From positions 42,431,180 to 42,495,179 of the forward strand of contig OX485808.1 in the NCBI GenBank assembly GCA_950295325.1: a DNA stretch of 64,000 nt, written 5' to 3'. Each line of letters starts with the position of its first letter. Position 1 is the stretch's first letter. Under the pieces are notes generated by a model. That model was not told the origin of the DNA and searched no databases. It worked only from the letters and a program-made list of their open reading frames with translations. This DNA is from Polytrichum commune. Taxonomy: Eukaryota; Streptophyta; Polytrichopsida; Polytrichales; Polytrichaceae. A program made the position numbers and the translations under genes. Positions 12,101-23,725 of the stretch are shown one piece after another.

Positions 12101-15100
12101 TTTGAAGTGGTTAATGACGATAAAAACAGATCAACTTATTTCATGCTTAAGAGTAAGTTATTGAGCTTTTAGCACTTAATGTTCCAGTTTGCAAGAATTC
12201 ACCTGCTGCACAAATTTCTGGAAGGATGAGAGTCGAGAATGACGCATATATCGATTCAAATGATCATTGAGAATTAAACGCTCGGTATCTCCACCAGGTG
12301 GATCATTAAATGCTATCTCTTCTGCATTTGAGACAATCCTGTAGGGCAGGGCAGAGGATTTAGCTAACTCGAAATAATGGTCAAGATTCAAGAGCAATTG
12401 TGAGCTGGTAGATACATTCTGAGTTAGTCAAAGAAGACAACTAGGCATTAATAACCCAAGTCAGATTATGGTTTGTGTATTTTACTTTTTTACCTTTGAT
12501 GAGCATTTCTAAAGTTCCCAGCAAGAGCTGCCTCTTGTGCTGTCATTAACGCCAGAGGAGGGCTAATAGAACGTAGAAATGCGGAGGTCAATAGAAAATA
12601 TGCATAAAGAAGAAATTGTCCCTTGTATCTGCAGGACACATATCATAAAAGTGAAAGGTTTAGCAAAAGATATTATAGTGGAAAAAACACTTGTCGAAAA
12701 GTGGCAAGTCAATTTTCTACCTGAATAGAAACTCAATCTCCTCACTTATAGTCCCAGTAAAATGGCCTCCTTTTTTACATATCATATATTCAACAATAAA
12801 TATTTTCTAAGACCAGAGACATGGATGAGAAAACTTTGAGCTATTAAAACACTAATGAACCAAAGACAACACCATCATTCCAGTAGGCCTAAAACACGGA
12901 AACCATTATCACTTTATTGGCTGTCCCCCACCTAAGCAAAACCATAAGCTCATATTTCTTCTATGTAATGATTCAAATAGCATGTCTGAGAGCCTAAATT
13001 GAAAAAATAGTAAGGCGGCACAAAATTAACTTCATGGAGAAAATTAACTGGGAATTTTGGTGGTAGTTAGTCAAAGTTACCCTATAGTCCTGGCAAGAGA
13101 GCGTGTAAACAGGATAATATCCAACACAGGCTTGAACGTGTAAGAGAAAAGCTCGCTGATGGCAGAAGAAAATTTTTGTACATCTTCAGTAATACGCTGC
13201 AGCAAATTATAGGTAAATTAATTTGGGCAGTGTGAGATTAAAGCAGAACTTAGTTTGAAAGGTCAAATTGAATCAAGCACTAAATAAGCACAACCTAGTT
13301 CCCAAACCAACACAATCACACTCTTAAGTTTAAACCTTCAAATAACTTCATCAAACACAGCCAAGTGCTTTCAAAACAATACTTACTTGATCTGCATTTG
13401 AAAGGCCTCGCAAAGTGGATGCAACATAATACACACGGTTCGACAAGTAGCACTCGTGTAAATTCTCTGTAAGCTTTTGTTGGAAAGCCATACTAATGAG
13501 TGCCTGCAAACAGAAAATAAATAGCATAAAATTTACCATATAAAAAATGTAATTGAATGGCTGCATTATGAGATCAAAAATCTGTCCATATTAGGGTGAT
13601 AGATAAGAAAAACAAGGACAGAGAAAGACAAGAAGTTAAGTTCTTTTTTCTTTCTTTACCTGCATATATTTCAAGCCACTGTTGACTAACGCTGCAGGTA
13701 CTGCAGCCCATGCAAAAGCTGCAAGATTTGCTGCAAAAAGTGGCCAATCCTGTACAATGAAGGCATTATTTCTTGGAATTAGTCACATGCAGGTTGATAA
13801 GCTCTAGCAAAGGAATCCCCCCTTAAAAATTCCCAATCAAAATTACCCTTAGAGTCCCATCAAGATTCAAGACAATCAAAAAAGTCACCTTGTTGATAAC
13901 TGCCTGGCCTGAAACACCTTCCAGACTTGAAATATGATCTGTTCAACCACCAACATGAAGAAAGACCATTTCAAATGATCACGTTGTTGTGTGACTAATG
14001 AGCATGTAGTGCTTGTGCAAAAATACTCACTACATATCTAGCCTAGGTTTTATATTTTAAAATAATTAGTTAATTAGAAGTTTTGGTACAGAATAGTCAG
14101 TGAACATACCACTGCAATTAATCTCATTATCATTCTCCGAAAATAGGATAACCAAATAACATGTTTTGTAGTAAAGAATATACTAAAAGAAAAAATTAAA
14201 GAATAAGTAAGAACTTTGTATTCGTACCTGTCAAGAGTGTCCGGCTAACCAATAAGCAAGACTGTGCAATCACAAGCAGGGCCTCCTTCGACATGAGAGA
14301 TGGAACACATATTTGAAGAATTGCATGTAACCTGTTTGCAAATAGAGCATCCACTGCTACCTGTTCATTGGAAACAAAGAAGAACTTAAATACAACTGAC
14401 CTGCTTGAAATAAAGAAATCTTATATGTAAGTGGCCGTTTTGAAGTGGCAGCAAAAAGCCTGTCTGTTTTCATTGAATTTTAGTAATTTAAAGGTTAACC
14501 AATTCTTCATCAAATTGAGTGCTCACTCATAACCACTACTGTAGTAGCGTTCACTTTAAACTATAAAAGCCATATTTATCAGTTTCCAGTTCCAGTTGCT
14601 GGAAATAATAAGGTAGACAGCCCTTATTTGGTTACTTATCTTAATTGGACACCTATATTTGAGCGGTATGTGGTTAGGTGTGGCTCCAAGAACAGATACC
14701 AAAAACAGAGGTTTAAAAGAGATTGGACTACATGCTCAAAATATGATAACCATTCTAGGCTCAAAAATAAACATAATTGGGAGGCCCTACATGACCATTT
14801 GAAGAGCATGAGAATCTTCACCTTCACAATAAGATATCCATATCAGCTCCAAAAATAATGAGAAAACAGGCTACAGCCTCGTTTTGGGTTTGCTAACCAT
14901 CTCATATTATTAGTGTGCTTCATGTCCTAGAAGAGTTGGACTAGTCAGAAAAAAAGACCATTTTAGACCCATCTACCTTAAATGCTTTAGGTTAGGGTAG
15001 CTTCTCCTAAACAAAGTGAGTATTAATATCTGGTCCAATATCAAAATTGCCCTTGAACCAATTTATGCTCTTGATAATAAAGATTCTGCTTGAAAATTGC

Positions 15101-15415
15101 CCTAACCAGAAATGCGCTTGCTCCTTGTGATGCTGGATTGCAGCATGCCCAAGTAATTGCAATCACATGACAACGACAAGGAACAACATCTGAATTTTTT
15201 TTTTTTGATGAGCTCAAAAGTTCATAACCAACCTTAGGCTTTCGAGGCTGCAAAGATTGTTGAGCAGCTGATCTTGTGTGAGTTTCGCACAACGCATTCT
15301 GCTCTTTCTGATAAGATTTAATCCTTAGTTGTAATAATCTGCCGCCCACCAAGGCACCTCCCCCCAAAAACACTACCCCTACAACCCTTCGCTGCTGCTT
15401 GCTGAGTACCGCCAT
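6119..15415 (-). CDS. half-size ABC transporter, subfamily D (PMP70-like, peroxisomal type)
   Basis: Eighteen exons were assembled on the minus strand: 15233-15415, 14228-14360, 13889-13938, 13660-13749, 13387-13503, 13081-13196, 12494-12628, 12203-12338, 11842-11925, 11196-11252, 10922-11017, 10632-10762, 10250-10357, 9930-10029, 8704-8925, 8003-8076, 7140-7262, 6119-6203. All junctions are GT-AG and in frame; the sum is 2040 nt (679 aa), close to human PMP70 (659). Visible landmarks: N-terminal hydrophobic segment (residues 10-30), membrane domain with the ABCD EAA-like NAEEIAF motif, Walker A GPNGSGKS (475-482), Q-loop YLSQRPY, signature LSGGE (592-596), Walker B AVLDE (613-617), H-loop His646. 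ABCD proteins import acyl-CoA or acyl substrates into peroxisomes as dimers. A hydrophilic insert follows RYPSPP after the Q-loop. Angiosperms, as far as I recall, keep only full-size ABCD1 and a plastid ABCD2, so this half-size form is informative about lineage. Confidence 0.9.
6265..6558. mobile_element. MITE of the TA/CACTAAA family (in ABCD intron 17)
   Basis: The left end reads TACACTAAATAGTCCTATTA followed by GTGTGGG. The right end is its inverted counterpart (CCCACACTAATAGGGCTC then TTTAGTGTA). The roughly 28-bp terminal inverted repeats enclose about 240 bp with no coding capacity. A TA at each edge could be a target duplication, as in Tc1/mariner-type MITEs. Confidence 0.75.
6755..6990. 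repeat. dispersed repeat with foldback core (copy 2)
   Basis: This is homologous to 2655-2872. It contains GGTTCATTGAGGGTCAAAC near 6783 and an inverted counterpart GGCCCTCAGTGAACC near 6842-6856. The pair can form a hairpin of about 15 bp around a ~45-nt loop. It lies in ABCD intron 17. Confidence 0.6.
7299..7566. mobile_element. degenerate MITE of the TA/CACTAAA family (in ABCD intron 16)
   Basis: The left end TACACTAAATTTTCCTATTT plus GTGTGGGCC resembles that of 6265-6558. The right end has CCACCCACACTAACTAGCC, a degraded inverted copy. An internal GAAGACCCGGGATC block matches, inverted, the GATCCCGGGTCTTC block in 6265-6558, confirming common origin. Confidence 0.6.
7630..7960 (+). repeat. 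dispersed ~320-bp repeat, intronic copy
   Basis: Carries CCTAGAATGGTTAACA, the CACACAGTCCAATCT block and ACTCAAATACAGGTGTC, diagnostic of the dispersed family described at 3389-4756. It lies in ABCD intron 16. Confidence 0.55.
8985..9300 (+). repeat. dispersed ~320-bp repeat, intronic copy
   Basis: A well-preserved copy starting around GTAGGATATGAAACACACAA and ending ACTCAAATATAGGTGTCC. It lies in ABCD intron 14, immediately upstream of exon 15 in genome coordinates. The flanking exon reading frame is unaffected. Confidence 0.6.
14630..14990 (-). repeat. dispersed ~320-bp repeat, inverted intronic copy
   Basis: The same family in reverse orientation: GGACACCTATATTTGAG, GAGATTGGACTACATGCTC, AACCATTCTAGGCTC and TTTGCTAACCATCTCAT are reverse complements of the blocks in the other copies. 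It lies in ABCD intron 1. Confidence 0.6.
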
Positions 15416-16700
15416 TTTTCAAATTCAACCTTGAATTGAACTTCACTCCGAAATTCCTGCAGATTAAGAAACAAAAGAATAAAGAAAGTAGATGAAAACA
15501 CACATGGTGTATTACATCCTAATACATAACATTGCTTGAATTGATCGAATTGCCTGTTGCAAACAATTCCCTACTTATAGTTTCATTGATAGCACATTCA
15601 AAACCTATTAGAGCCTCAGGAAAGAAAAAGAAACCCTCAACTGCTATTATGATGCTGCCAACACATACTACTACACATGGAAGAACCATGCTCAGTGATC
15701 TGAAAACTTTGGGTTAAAGGAGCTCATCGGAGTGGTGGATAAATGTGTGCCACATTAATCACACCAAAAGAGACACGTAATACGCAAAAAAGAGAAGAAT
15801 ATTTTTTGTAGACAATTAACATGGAGTTACCAAATTCCTACTAACAGCTGAAACCGAGCTGCAAGTTCCAATGCATCCTCTGTGTGTCACCTACTTCTTC
15901 TGATAACTCCTACAATTCAGTGGTCGCAACAAACTTGGATTTGAGGTGACATGAGAGGGTTTAAGGGGCCGAGGAATGAACAACCCACAAGAAGAAATTA
16001 AAATTGAATGGATCGTTTACGAAAAGGTTAAAAAACAAAAAAACCAAAAAAACCAAAAAAAAACCAACTGATATACACGCATGAATGATGATATTCAGCC
16101 CAAAATAGAAAGAAAAGCAGACTTGCCTGAAAAATCTGTGGCAGCTCCCACTCCAAATTGCATTCCAGAGAACCGCCGTCTCATTCAATTTTGCACCCTA
16201 GATTCTCCCCAAGTTCCCCCAAAACACAACAAAACCCTCCAATTCCGGCCCACCCCCATCTAAACAAAATTCCCTCCTCCCCCCAGCACCTCCAGAGCCC
16301 TAGACTCACAAATCCGAGCTACTTCCACCACCGATCGTCCCCAGAAACCCCCACCAAAACTCCAGACCTGCTGTGGTGGTGTATCTGGTTTGGGAACCCA
16401 CAAAATCCACCGAACGGGAAACCGAAAGTAAAAGCAGGGGCGGCTACCCAACAAGGCGAAACAGCGAACCCAAGAACCTCGTCGCAGGGTGTTCCTCCGA
16501 GCTACCACGATCCCGGCACCGCACCCGGCGAAGAGAGAGAGGGCGACCGAAAGAGAGCGAGAGAGAGAGATGTTGAAGTTGAAATCGGAAGAAGAAGAAG
16601 AAGACGAAGAAGAAGTAGCTTTCCTTTCCTTCCTAGTGTTGTTATTGTTGTTGATCTTGTTGTTGTTGTTGTTTCCTTCCTTCCTTCCTCCCAATTTGTG
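15416..16700 (-). promoter_or_regulatory. 5' leader and probable promoter of the ABC transporter gene
   Basis: Upstream (minus strand) of the ATG at 15415 there is a short leader exon and a clear splice acceptor (TCTGCAG/GAATTTCGG at about 15457), so the 5' UTR is probably split. The stretch 16140-16700 is GC-richer with GA and GAAGAA runs (16545-16615) on the plus strand, i.e. CT-rich on the gene strand, as in many plant leaders. The transcription start cannot be placed. Confidence 0.45.
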
Positions 16701-17438
16701 TTGGCGATGTGTGGAGTGAATGTTTTGTGTTGGAGTTGCAGTTGGCGCCTCTCCTTGAGCGCAAAATGTTGAGGTGGTCCCCCCACCCTTGCGTTGGGTG
16801 CCACGTCACTTGCCTCCATTCCTCCACTTTTGGGTTATTGTGTGGCAAGGGAGATAAACTTACCATCTTTACCACTTCAAGGGTTAACCTTTTGAGCTAC
16901 ATTGGGTTAAAACCAAATGGTGTGTCTACACTACTAGGCAAAATGGCAATGCAATAAGAAAATCATCCCTTTTTCTCATTATGAAAAGAACTTGGAAGAA
17001 GTGGAGATGTCAAGTTCACATTTTGGGATTTATGTATTCTATTATTGGCACATACGGCTTGCACAGTAGGTGATGACATGGATTGACTTTATCTTGGCAT
17101 ATTATTTCAAGAGCAACACCCATGTAACTCGTTTGTTGGCTTTGTCCAGCGGGAAGAGACCCAGGGGTGGTCTTTGAAATGGGCCAAAGTTTGGCAACCA
17201 ACCATAATCAACCGCATATGGTGTTAGTAACTTGCTCTTCAAGTTGCAAGTGAATGGTGATGTAAAATGGTCTCTAAAATGAGCCAAAGTGTGGTCTTGG
17301 TCGGACGCCCAACCAGAATTGGCTACGTGTGCAAAATGATACTAGGGCAGAGCACTCATCTAGGTAGTTTTGGGTGTTTTGAATAGGTGCACTTTGAGAG
17401 GGTATGTGGACCTTATGTTTAGTCGTCTTAATCAGGCA

Positions 17439-17486
<48 letters not shown>

Positions 17487-18004
17487 ATTGGTAGGTTTAT
17501 GGCAAGGCTTGTAGTTAAGAAAGATGCTTCAAAAATACATGTGTTGGGATGAGATTGGACTTTGTGCTCAATAAATAAGTTGGATATAACTTAGATACCC
17601 TTCTCAGTTCAAATAGGTAGATGTGAACGTTGATTTCAGGTCGAGCAAGGATGAATGAAAAGCATCTTCATCTCTAAACTATTGTCCCTTTTCGAAGGTG
17701 TTGTGCATGAGGGGTGATCAACTAATCATTTTAACAATGAACTTTTGTACTTGGTCCTCAACATCACTACCCAAGTTGAAAACCCGATCCATTATACTAT
17801 ATTATAATATAGAATGTACATTTCTTTAAGAAAAAACATTTGACCTTATAAATGACATCAGAGGTTCCGAATTGGTCTAGAAGAAGTCACTTCATATGAA
17901 CTAACCACAAACATATGGGGTGATGTTTTTACAATATCCTCTTTACCTTGGTAATAGCGGTGGGGCCCAGATCAAAGAGGTGGCGTCTAGGCTTGGCATC
18001 GATT
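16701..18004. other. spacer without recognised gene; TA/TG microsatellite
   Basis: No coding region is supported. A TATA-then-(TG)n microsatellite occupies about 17438-17484. The part at 17490-17650 weakly resembles the dispersed family copy at 51655-51810 (ATGGCAAGGCTTG and GAGATT..GACT..GTGCT blocks). Confidence 0.5.
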
Positions 18005-18278
18005 CACTACACTGATTATCCCAATTAGTGTGTTTTACTATTTCGGAGTTACATAGTGCAATATCGTAAAAATCCATAAGGACCAGCGTTTCTTCTCTCT
18101 CTGCAATATCGTCTTACTCATAAATTCATTTTTTCCCCTAATGAGTGTTGCATAGGTTGTTTAGACATTATGAAACATAAATGACTTTGCATGGTAAAAA
18201 CCACATTCTTGTTAAATAGTTATAGCACTGCGTAACTCCGAATAGTAACACACACTAATTGGGATAATCAGTGTAGTG
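18005..18278. mobile_element. MITE with ~55-bp terminal inverted repeats
   Basis: The left end (CACTACACTGATTATCCCAA then TTAGTGTG) is matched by a nearly perfect inverted copy at the right end (TTGGGATAATCAGTGTAGTG). The pairing extends inward through the GGAGTTAC / GTAACTCC blocks. The interior is AT-rich and non-coding. It belongs to the same superfamily as the elements at 41858, 48264 and 55424. Confidence 0.8.
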
Positions 18279-18383
18279 AAGTAAGTTAGAGGTTATTGTA
18301 TGGTAAGACCCAATATAAAGGGCAATCTTTTGGAGTGCGTAATTATTGGTTACTACTAGATTTGTACAAGGTGCACATAGAAT

Positions 18384-18523
18384 CACACTTAACAACTAAA
18401 TATGATACTTAGTGTCATATGGTATTTTATGTCAGTATGGTAACTTCTCGGATAACACTTCTTATGAATATGTGAACAAATATTGTCATGGATGATGAAC
18501 GAGTTCATCCATTGGCCAAAACC
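18384..18523 (+). mobile_element. left half of a MITE split by the 18-kb transposon
   Basis: The sequence from about 18384 (CTAAATATGATACTTAGTG) to TTGGCCAAAACC matches 42780-42900 of the intact copy at 42768-43144, including TCATATGGTATTTTATGT, AACAAATATTGTCATGGATG and GAGTTCATC. The match stops exactly at the end of the 10-bp target duplication and resumes at 36839 on the far side of the large element. Confidence 0.8.
18514..18523 (+). repeat. target-site duplication, left copy
   Basis: GGCCAAAACC directly abuts the left end of the large transposon and is repeated at 36839-36848. The undisturbed MITE copy has the sequence once, in GTTGGCCAAAACCCTAC near 42890-42905. Ten bp is in the 8-11 bp range of MULE elements. 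Confidence 0.85.
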
Positions 18524-18581
18524 GGGAAACTCAAGTATGTGAGCGTAGAGCGGAGAGCGGAGAGCGGAGATTGGAGAGCGG
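18524..18581 (+). repeat. left terminal inverted repeat of the 18.3-kb transposon
   Basis: Starts GGGAAACTCAAGTATGTGAG and continues into repeated GAGCGGA units ending GATTGGAGAGCGG. It matches the reverse complement of 36787-36838 from position 12 inward almost base for base, and partly in the outer 11 bases. A further shared block, CCTATTTCCGTGG, lies at about 18626 (and inverted near 36650). Confidence 0.85.
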
Positions 18582-19524
18582 AAAATTTAGATTTTGTTGG
18601 GTAATTTTAGGAGAAGCAGTGCCTATTTCCGTGGAATTAGAGATAGTTTGAATTCTATATTTGGAAAGGTACCCCCATTCCCGTGGACATAATAACCCAG
18701 AATTGTTTGAGAAACCAACGGATCCTATAGGCGTGGAAGATTGCATTTGTTATCAAACATCTTATAGTATATGTTTTCAAATGTATCATATTAAATTAGG
18801 GCTGACGTCACCAAATTGAAATCAAAATACCATACACAAAATATTTTATTGGTCAACAAAATGTAGCCAACCTCAAGACTTACAAAAATGGGTAGTTAGT
18901 TAAAATAACTATATACTCTAGTTTAGGGCCATCTACACCCTATCTGCCGGGCATGTCCAATATGGGTAAAATGATCCAAAGAACATGCCATAAAACTCCG
19001 TCGCACCATAACAGCCTTCCAATTCAGTCCTTAGCTTAGCCAAAGACCTCAAAGACAAATCCCCCAAGTCCAACCTTAGAATCCTCTTGGAAATTTTTGA
19101 GGTGACGTGCCGGCTCTTTGAGAACAACATGAATTTCAATTTAAAAAGTTTGACGAGGTTATGTTCGCGTGCCAAACAAAACTTCCAATTGCTATATAGC
19201 AATTGGGATTGGAAGACGGCCAATGTGATTAGTGTGCACAACCATAAAATAAACCATCCACACTAATAGAAAGTATGGTCCCCCTATAACTAAGATCTCA
19301 CACTAAGAGCCGAGAGCTAGATTGTTTTGTGACTAGAAGTTAAGAGATCCGAACGATGAAGAAAAAATAAAGAATGCAATGCGGGTTGACATATGAATAT
19401 GAAATAATGGAGAGAAAGAATGAAACTTGCGCCGGATATCAAAAATAAAACCAACACACAACTTTTATTAAAGCCGGATAACAACAACAAACGGAGTTAT
19501 AATCTCCAAAACCAAAATGATAAA
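18582..19524. other. transposon subterminal region without clear gene
   Basis: Between the left end and the stop codon of the ParB-like gene. A 102-codon minus-strand frame at 18933-19241 has no recognisable motif. Sequence around 19190-19330 contains CACACTAATAG and CACACTAAG blocks reminiscent of MITE ends. The 3' untranslated region of the adjacent gene presumably lies at the right side. Confidence 0.4.
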
Positions 19525-22500
19525 CTAAGGGCTTGGAGAACATTCCCTATCACTCTCCTCACCCTCATTTGCTTCTAACAAGAAAAGATTTCGTGTTCCA
19601 CGCGAGAAATGACGAACGCGAGGAGGAGATGGGGACTCCGCCTTCGCAAAACAATCCGCCATTGCACTAGCATACGGGGGAAGCTCAAACGGCTTCGGAG
19701 GACTTGAAAACATGTCTCGACGAATGACTGCGACCTCCGCTGGCTCTCTAAACACCCAAGCAAAAGGATTAGAAACATGATGACACTAGAAAATGAGAAT
19801 TTGAAATCAAAGCAAACATGGCAAAATATAGAAAGCAAACTTACGCACAAAGAAATCCGAATGCCCTCTTGGTCATATTTTGAGGAGGATCAAAGATAGA
19901 TGTAGACGGTGCGGCAACTGAGCGAGATATACGCGCAGGCTGGGGATCGCGCATGGGGAGTAGGAGTGAATTGAAAATGACGGGGTCACTCTCAAGGGCC
20001 ACAATATGCCGCTCAAGGGAGCGACATGCTGTAATCGAACCACCTAAAGCAAAGAGAGGTAAAATGTTAGTATGAAAACTAGTCAAGGAAAAATAATGGA
20101 AAATTCAAAGTAAGGATGAAGTTGAAAAAGAAGGCGTACCTACACCACACTGCCAGTCCATAATAACATCATTCTTGTCGGTGAGAGTAGCGAGAAGGAT
20201 GGAAAAAAAAACAGGATGCTTCTCACGGGCACCTCGCCAAGGTACCCCATCACTGCGCATCGTCTGGCTCTTCTCATCGGTGAAGGTATTCAACCATCCA
20301 TCTCGTTGGAGGTTGTAACCATACTCTTGTATGGCCTCCTCCCGCACTCTAAGAACGGAGTTAACACGAACAAGAACTTTGATGTTGAACTTCCGAGTCT
20401 GCAACAATGAAAATAAAATTGAATTGAAATGAAATGGAATTGAAATTGAATTGAAATTGAAATGATAAGCAATACGGAAGGGGAAGAGAGGGAGACTTGC
20501 TTACCACTCCAGAGGGAACAACGGGAGATTGGAGGTCTAAATCATTCATTCCAAACCAATCTTCCGCGACGTAGAAGTCATAAGTGTGTGCCCAATCGAA
20601 AATACTCCTAGAAACACTGGCACTCGCACAATGGGCAAGAACAAGGACACCATGATCATAGAGGTTAGATTTCGCAAATGCAAAAAGACACTCATAGTAT
20701 GATTCATGGAGCTTGTTCCAAGCAGGAACATCGGTGGAGATGTTCGGCACCGGCAAATTTTCGGGAATGTCGGCGAAGAGCAAATCGAGGCCCTTGTGAG
20801 TTGTAGTCGAGGTGTTCACACGGGAATGACCTGCCCCAACCTGCAATTGAAACTTCATGAGAAAACAAGAAGGAAAGAAATAAACAAAGCAAAGGAAAAA
20901 AAATTGAGAATTGACGAAGGCAAGTATACAAACCTTGGCAATGAACTCTTGGATGCGGGTATATGCGGGGAGGGGACCTCCGGCAACCTCGGAATCCAGC
21001 ATTAGTTGAACCATGTCCACATTTTCGATGAGGGTAAGCGTGTTAGTGGCATCCGAAGAGGTGGCACTGGTATCCAAGAGAGCGGCCTTCCTCTTGCGAG
21101 GCAAAGAGAGGAGAGAAGTGCCACTATGAGATGGAGTGGCAAGAGATTGTGGATGAAATGCAGATGGAGTAACAGAAGGGGCAAGAGAGGGAGCAACGGA
21201 GGGAGCGATAGATGGACTGTGTGGAAGGGTGGGTGGCTCAACCGGGGTCTTAGAAGCAGACCGAGTGAGAATTTGGGAAGATGCTTGAGTGGCGGTCTTC
21301 TTTGCTCTGCCCTTTCTCCTTGGTGCCTTAGGAGGAGGAGGGGGAAGCTCAACGATGTCAGGGTCCTCCAAGGTAACAATGTTATTATCCAGAGCACTAC
21401 CCACAAGGCTAGCAAACAAAGCCTTCTCTTCCCCGGGGACAAATCCTGCAGCACAATCCAAGTACCATCCACCACCCTGCAAGTGCAATTCGGAAAACTT
21501 GTTTGTTTGCGCGGTCGTATACACGCAGAGGCTAGAAAAAATATTCACCCAGTCCGAGAGGTAGTCCGGCAAGGAAGATGAGGCCAATGCATTCTTCACA
21601 ACCAATTCTCTCATGATATACCTACATGACAAAACAAGAATGTAAGAAAACCAACAAAACGAGCAAGAAATGACATTAAGGAGAGGTGCAAAGTGGAGGA
21701 TAGATGTATTACCGATAGGCTACACGCTTGATAGCGAGAGCCCCCTCCTCGAACTCCAAGAGATTATCACCTTTGGCAAATGCGATGTCAGGCTTATCGC
21801 CGAGATAAGGCTTGAAGGCCTTGTCCCAAAGGACAATCCGCCAATGATCAACGTACTCACGAGGGCGCAAGATAGTTTCTGATGCGTCCCAATCAATGTC
21901 GACGGAGAGGCTCTCCTCTAAGATCTCAATTTCAACCGCGACTTCTTTCTCCAACTGCAGAGAAGGAGATGATTAGATATGAGATAAATGGAATAGAGGA
22001 AAATGAAAATGAAGAAGGCCGAGGAATGGATTTACTTGAGCCCAGAAGGACGCCTTGTGTAGCCAGTCGTCCAAAGCCCTCTCCCTCATAGGCTTGTCGA
22101 CGGGGAACTTGTTATCTAACCTTTCACGAAGGGGGGCGTTCCACCAGTGAAGCCACTTAGCTTTGAACGAAGCTTCGACCGGGCATGTGATAATTTTTTG
22201 CAATTTTTCAATTGTCATGTCCGTCGAAGAGAACTCATTAAAATGACGGTCAATCTGTGCACAAAATAAAAATGATTTGAGTTCAAAAGAGTAATAGAAT
22301 TGAAGAGTGATTTGGATGAATTGCGTTCAAGACTGATTTGAGTTCAAAAGAGTACCTCATGAAAGAAATCCTCTCCATTGTCAGGGTGTGCAACGGATAT
22401 GTACTTCTCAAAAGAACGGGCCCGAATACTTTTGATTGTCCTCTCCTGGGCCTTGGTCATAACATTCCAAATCTCAGTGGCCGACCTCTCCGCAACGGGT

Positions 22501-23725
22501 GTGGTCTCACGGTAATGCCTCACTGCAAGGTCTGCTTGAGCCGAAATGTCTCTCTGCAAGAAATGACCTTGTGAGTTCATATAATCGGTATGGAAATTAT
22601 CTATATTGGAAGCTCTAAATGATTGAATGCATAAAACCATACCTTGTAAAGAAACTTAACGAACACATCCGCGGTCAAGGTGTACCAAGTTGGGCGACTC
22701 TCCTTTATCTTCTCGCATGCTTTGTAGTCAGATGGCGATATAAGATCCTTGAAGGTGGACAACTCTAACCTCCCAAAAGTGCGGATTCGAAGGAGCTTGG
22801 CCGGAATGTTTGCCTTGACATAATCATGCTCGGTTGACCTGAGAAAAAATATGTGAGGAACGTGAGCTGAAAAGAATGGAAAAGAATTGAAACAAAAATG
22901 AAAAATAAATGAAAAAAATGAATGAGCTTACCAACTAATGTCGCTCATGGCATTGAGGAATATACCTGTGTATCCTCTAGGGTCAACAACAATGCAATCC
23001 ACCGAGATATGCCAACTCTTGTCATCGGCGTGGTGGTTATTGATGTGTCTCCACCAAGCGGTGACACGATGATTGCCTTCCCAGACGAAGAACATCTTCC
23101 CGGCGAAATGTGCAAGATCCGGATCCTCCTTGAGCTTGGCGTCAAATTCTGCGGAGGCCTCTTGCCAGAGAGGGCTCCAAGAGGCCATAATGCCAGGGGG
23201 AATGGGGAGGTCCACGGGAACGTCGTTGAAAGAAGACACGTAAAGAACCCGATCTCCCTCTCGGTATCCCATTACAAATTCACATTCCAAGCGCTGCACC
23301 TCAACCTCACTGATAGGACGGACAAGAGGGAGGGCTCTCAAGCGGCATAAAGGAATGGATAAGCGGGACTTACATGTTGGCTTAATCCGAAGGCGTTGGA
23401 TAACACCAATGGAGTCCTCCTTTTGTGATTTCCGAAGCTCAAGCTCACACACCACGGGATCCGTGTCGGCAACTGCTTGAACGGCATCTTCGCTCATTGC
23501 GAGAGCCTAACAAAAACACAAACAATAAAACCATGCTTAGAAAGCTAGAACTCAAAAAACTTGCTTAACAAATTATTCAACAACTATCCAACTCACCTCT
23601 ACTTGTAATGGGCCCTGCGAATTGAGACTCTCAACCTGCACAGCTTCAACTTCAACCGCGGGGGCCGCAAGAACAACATCCTCTCCAGATTGGGGTTGCG
23701 ATTGCGCAACCTGTGAAGAGTCCAT
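19525..23725 (-). CDS. ParB-like domain fused to a DNA methyltransferase-like domain
   Basis: Eleven exons: 23597-23725, 22932-23506, 22643-22838, 22356-22553, 22036-22254, 21713-21954, 20934-21621, 20505-20840, 20140-20398, 19845-20043, 19525-19747. All junctions are GT-AG and in frame; the total is 3264 nt (1087 aa). Residues ~90-235 look ParB-like: IPLCRLRALPLVRPISEVEV (the usual start) and VWEGNHRVTAW, with GNHR at 187-190 matching the ParB box II G-x-H-R. A Pro/Ser/Ala-rich linker spans roughly 610-700. The C-terminal part resembles a beta-order N4-cytosine/N6-adenine methyltransferase: motif IV-like LLFADIPE (773-776), then EKHPVFFSILLATLT, a SAM-binding-like DWQCGVGGS (942-950) and IVALESD. 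Motif IV should read (D/N/S)PP(Y/F); here it is DIPE, so catalysis is doubtful. It lies inside the transposon, next to the palindrome array, suggesting a DNA-binding or modification role for the element. Confidence 0.75.

Noticed and set aside
16158..16772. Overlapping long frames on both strands
   Set aside because: The region is the low-complexity leader/promoter of the ABC transporter (GA, GAAGAA and GTT runs), which leaves several frames open by composition.
21006..21581. 191-codon plus-strand frame
   Set aside because: Antisense shadow of exon 7 of the ParB-like/methyltransferase-like gene, whose own frame continues through spliced neighbours.
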